Below, one piece after another: positions 62,812 through 63,737 of a DNA stretch of 63,737 nucleotides; positions within the stretch are counted from its first letter, which is position 1, and every line of letters begins with the position of its first letter. The notes below the pieces were generated by a model. It made no database searches. It was given only the letters and a program-made list of their open reading frames with translations, and was not told the DNA's origin. The stretch lies in the NCBI RefSeq assembly GCF_017104715.1, contig NZ_JAAGPI010000048.1, positions 1 through 63,737 on the forward strand, read 5' to 3'. The translations under genes and the position numbers were made by a program. The stretch comes from Burkholderia sp. Ac-20365. Lineage in GTDB: Bacteria > Pseudomonadota > Gammaproteobacteria > Burkholderiales > Burkholderiaceae.

Positions 62812-63030
62812 TCAGTGCTTCGACACTCTGTGCAACGCTTGCGCGCGATGGACGGCGCGCTTGCCGCTTTTTTCGCTTTCGACTTCGTAATGCACGTCGT
62901 CCTTCGTTGCGGCTACCGTGTGACCGTCCAGTTCGGTATGTGTGGTGATAGCGCGAACGATGATGCCCGTGGTCATCCCTTGCGGCGTGTTCCAGTTGAC
63001 GCGGTCGCCTGGTTTCAGATCATGTTTCAT
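62812..63030 (-). CDS. DUF2945 (hypervirulence-associated TUDOR) small protein
   Basis: A 72-residue protein with a single small beta-barrel: LKPGDRVNWNTPQGMTTGIIVR at the start, VHYEVESEKSGKRAVHRAQALHRV at the end. This is the DUF2945 or HVA1 TUDOR-like fold found widely in Burkholderia and plant-associated bacteria. The start at 63030 has GGGAGC upstream; the frame to 63057 is longer but lacks this. Function is unknown; such proteins are small, basic and often stress-induced. Confidence 0.88.
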   Translation of the reverse strand: MKHDLKPGDRVNWNTPQGMTTGIIVRAITTHTELDGHTVAATKDDVHYEVESEKSGKRAVHRAQALHRVSKH

Positions 63031-63196
63031 CAGGTGCTCCCGACAGGTTGAGTGCAAACGGAAGCTGCATCCGTTGTTCCCGTGGCCAGTTCATTCTCGC
63101 GACAGTCCATGGATGACAGATGCCTGTCAGGCACATAATTCGCTAAGTTTTCACGGGATATATCCGCGAGACGATAAGACGATAAGGAGAACAATC

Positions 63197-63737
63197 ATGC
63201 GAATGCGGATTGCATGCGTTGCCGTGATGGGCGCGGTGGCACTGTCGGTCGCATCGGGTGCGGCGTCGGCGCAATCGCAGGCGTACACGAACCAGCCCGT
63301 GTATCTGTACGCGGGACCAGCGCAGGATTACCCGGTCGTCGCGCAATTGCCTGCCGGGCAGCCCGTCGCCGTGTATGGCTGCGTGAGCGGCTACACGTGG
63401 TGCGACGTGGCGATCGCACAGGCGCGCGGATGGGTCTATGGCGGCTACCTGACGTATCCATACCAGGGCAGTAACGTGCCCATCATGACGTACGGGACGG
63501 CCATCGGTCTGCCGCTCATCACGTTCTCGATCGGCACGTATTGGGATCGGTACTATCGCGGGCGTCCGTGGTACCCGAATCGTGCGCATTGGGCCAATCA
63601 TCCACCGCCGCCGCATCGTCCGCCACCGCCGCCACCGGGTGGGCACCGGCCGCCACAAGGCGGGAACCGTCCGCCGCCCACGTCGCCTGGATCGCCGTCT
63701 CCGCCTGGGCCGCCCGGCACCGAACATGGGCATCGGC
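63197..63737 (+). CDS. Exported SH3b-domain protein (cut by window end)
   Basis: At least 180 residues, open at the right edge. AAGGAGA lies directly before ATG. A signal peptide of about 25 residues (MRMRIACVAVMGAVALSVAS, then GAASA-QSQ) is followed by a bacterial SH3 domain (residues about 30-95; VYLYAGPAQDYPVVAQLPAG and GYTWCDVAIAQARGWVYGGYL). A hydrophobic stretch (GTAIGLPLITFSIG) and a His/Pro/Gly-rich tail (HPPPPHRPPPPPPGGHRPP) come next. SH3b proteins of this type bind cell-wall peptides or metal/protein partners in the periplasm; the role here is unknown. Confidence 0.85.
   Translation, partial: MRMRIACVAVMGAVALSVASGAASAQSQAYTNQPVYLYAGPAQDYPVVAQLPAGQPVAVYGCVSGYTWCDVAIAQARGWVYGGYLTYPYQGSNVPIMTYGTAIGLPLITFSIGTYWDRYYRGRPWYPNRAHWANHPPPPHRPPPPPPGGHRPPQGGNRPPPTSPGSPSPPGPPGTEHGHR

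Overview
The window looks like a stretch of the main chromosome of a Burkholderiales bacterium, most probably Paraburkholderia or a close relative. The evidence is high-GC coding sequence with strong G/C third-position bias, the block tig-clpP-clpX-lon-hupB-tRNA-Val-tRNA-Asp-ppiD, a Betaproteobacterial EnvZ/OmpR (Ris-type) pair, a tiny histidine-rich exported peptide of the kind named HHHH-motif protein in Burkholderia, and dispersed palindromic intergenic repeats. No prophage, integrase, transposase, CRISPR array, rRNA or secretion cluster was seen; almost all of the window is core or near-core chromosome.

Layout. 1-469: dispersed repeat, no real gene. 470-5796: small secreted protein, FetAB-type ABC exporter, AsmA protein, unknown protein. 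5797-10760: three-gene two-component cluster (CHASE3 kinase, stand-alone Rcp1-like receiver, REC-PAS-kinase-REC hybrid). 10802-18638: minus strand, mscL, a threonine-dehydratase-like PLP enzyme, argE, a divergent M20 hydrolase, mfd. 18912-20164: ispD-ispF (MEP isoprenoid pathway). 20321-22739: membrane acyltransferase, then ahpC-ahpD with a good promoter and an OxyR-like site. 23011-25135: envZ-ompR type pair. 25368-28498: small exported protein, DUF1501 protein, HpnD-like synthase, tRNA-Leu(TAG), HHHH-motif peptide. 28716-31288: class II aldolase, MarR regulator, glycerate kinase.

31811-41018: the protein quality-control block: trigger factor, ClpP, ClpX, Lon, HU (with a near-consensus sigma70 promoter), tRNA-Val(TAC), tRNA-Asp(GTC), PpiD. 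41122-44739: lipoprotein, arylesterase/TesA-like and YbbA-like ATPase with overlapping divergent start codons, glucose-6-phosphate isomerase. 45006-47990: bifunctional NAD(P)HX repair enzyme and a DadA-type oxidoreductase. 48425-52513: purL. 52562-53220: an intergenic block of about 660 bp that is one long imperfect palindrome. 53296-56729: parvulin PPIase, BolA, YciB, SelO. 56857-62732: acyl-CoA ligase and a fadB-pncA-fadA run for fatty acid beta-oxidation. 62812-63737: DUF2945 protein and an SH3b protein cut by the window end.

No clearly new multi-gene system was found. The strongest non-genic signal is the repeat family at 1-275 and 52562-53220. Its arms are inverted copies around one centre (near 52891), an internal hairpin shows paired (covarying) differences between copies, and a 97 percent identical half-copy lies about 53 kb away at the window start. 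Other points for follow-up are the M20 hydrolase with substituted metal ligands, the HpnD-like enzyme with a changed second motif, and the start-codon overlap of the esterase/ABC pair.
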